41,328 bases of DNA from CAJKWP01 sp050943075. GTDB lineage: Bacteria; Bacillota; Clostridia; Christensenellales; UBA1242. The DNA lies in NCBI GenBank assembly GCA_050943075.1, contig JBMNOM010000003.1:1-41328 (forward strand). The letters are read 5' to 3'. Below the pieces are notes generated by a model. It saw only the letters and a program-made list of their open reading frames with translations. It did not search any database and had not been told where the DNA came from. Both the position numbers and the translations under genes were made by a program. This document shows positions 41,069 through 41,328 of this stretch, in pieces (position 1 is the stretch's first letter; every line of letters starts with the position of its first letter).

Positions 41069-41328
41069 ATGAGTATTATTGAATTTCCAAATAGAAAATC
41101 TTCAAAAATAAAAAATTTTAGTTTAGATGAACTTGCTGAATTAATCAAAACTTTGTATGAACAAACAAATTATGCTTGTAATTGTTATTATATTGGAAGT
41201 AGATTATATACCAATTTATCAAAATATGATGAGCTTAATGATAAATGGTATATTTTTGCTCTCAACTCATTGGATGATAATATGATTTTAATTTTAATAA
41301 AATTATATAATGACCAAGATAATGAGAT
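41069..41328 (+). CDS. Uncharacterised protein, cut by the window end
   Basis: At least 86 residues, starting MSIIEFPNRKSSKIKNFSLDE; the frame stays open to the end of the window. It is acidic, rich in Tyr, Asn and Leu (NYACNCYYIGSRLYTNLSKYDE), with no signal peptide. An extended -10 (TGC-TATAAT, 41048-41053) and AGGTG before the ATG support expression. Codon use is even more AT-rich than in the housekeeping genes, and it lies just after a tRNA, a common place for acquired DNA. I recognise no family. Confidence 0.6.
   Translation, partial: MSIIEFPNRKSSKIKNFSLDELAELIKTLYEQTNYACNCYYIGSRLYTNLSKYDELNDKWYIFALNSLDDNMILILIKLYNDQDNE

Overview
The window is AT-rich (roughly one-third G+C by eye) and reads as the chromosome of a low-G+C Firmicute, most likely an uncultured gut-type clostridium. 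Supporting signs are the large Bacillus/Clostridium-type SRP RNA with an Alu domain, the conserved block glmU-like/pth/mfd/PrsA-like foldase, pyruvate phosphate dikinase, Shine-Dalgarno sites of the AGGAG type, and relics of sporulation-type proteins (a SpoIIQ-like and a possible YwmB-like protein). UGG codes Trp and UGA is used as a stop, so this is not a mycoplasma. I cannot place it to genus.

Layout. 1-9.7 kb: TM2 membrane protein and mnmA (tRNA thiolation); then a degenerate GlmU-like protein, pth, mfd, a parvulin-like lipoprotein and an LPG-synthase/flippase-like membrane protein. 9.7-13.2 kb: a divergent iron-ADH-like protein, a secreted protein, a SpoIIQ-like protein, and on the minus strand a HEPN-like/CBS protein. 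13.2-20.2 kb: SRP RNA, then the tightly packed operon ileS / methyltransferase / RluA-type pseudouridine synthase / oligoendopeptidase F. 20.4-24.8 kb: a Pro/Cys-rich protein (minus), then pdp-tsaE-tsaB-rimI, then a small ORF coupled to recO. 25-31.9 kb: ppdK, a small protein coupled to mazF, deoB, and rpsB-tsf behind a structured leader. 32-36.3 kb: ddl, rsmD, pyk (minus), and a SipW-like membrane protein with a proline-rich tail. 36.5-40.2 kb (minus): glmM-glmS and a degenerate DnaQ-like protein. 40.2-41.3 kb: a strong promoter, about 600 bases of gene-free but highly structured DNA, an intact tRNA-Ser(GGA), and a partial gene.

Most genes are housekeeping: translation and RNA modification (mnmA, pth, ileS, tsaE, tsaB, rimI, rsmD, rpsB, tsf), DNA repair (mfd, recO), amino-sugar/peptidoglycan supply (glmS, glmM, ddl), nucleoside salvage (pdp, deoB) and the PEP/pyruvate node (ppdK, pyk). 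Two themes stand out. First, several proteins keep a recognisable enzyme fold but lack its catalytic residues (GlmU-like, SipW-like, SpoIIQ-like, DnaQ-like, iron-ADH-like). Second, four transcription units have a good promoter whose predicted start site falls on or within about 4 bases of the ATG and have no Shine-Dalgarno, which predicts leaderless mRNAs.

The best candidate for something undescribed is the structured, tandemly repeated non-coding locus at about 40.30-40.91 kb. It has its own promoter, long-range and local helices, two diverged copies of one module whose stems differ by compensating changes, and a duplicated 5' end of the neighbouring tRNA-Ser. All calls are from reading the sequence; no database search was possible.
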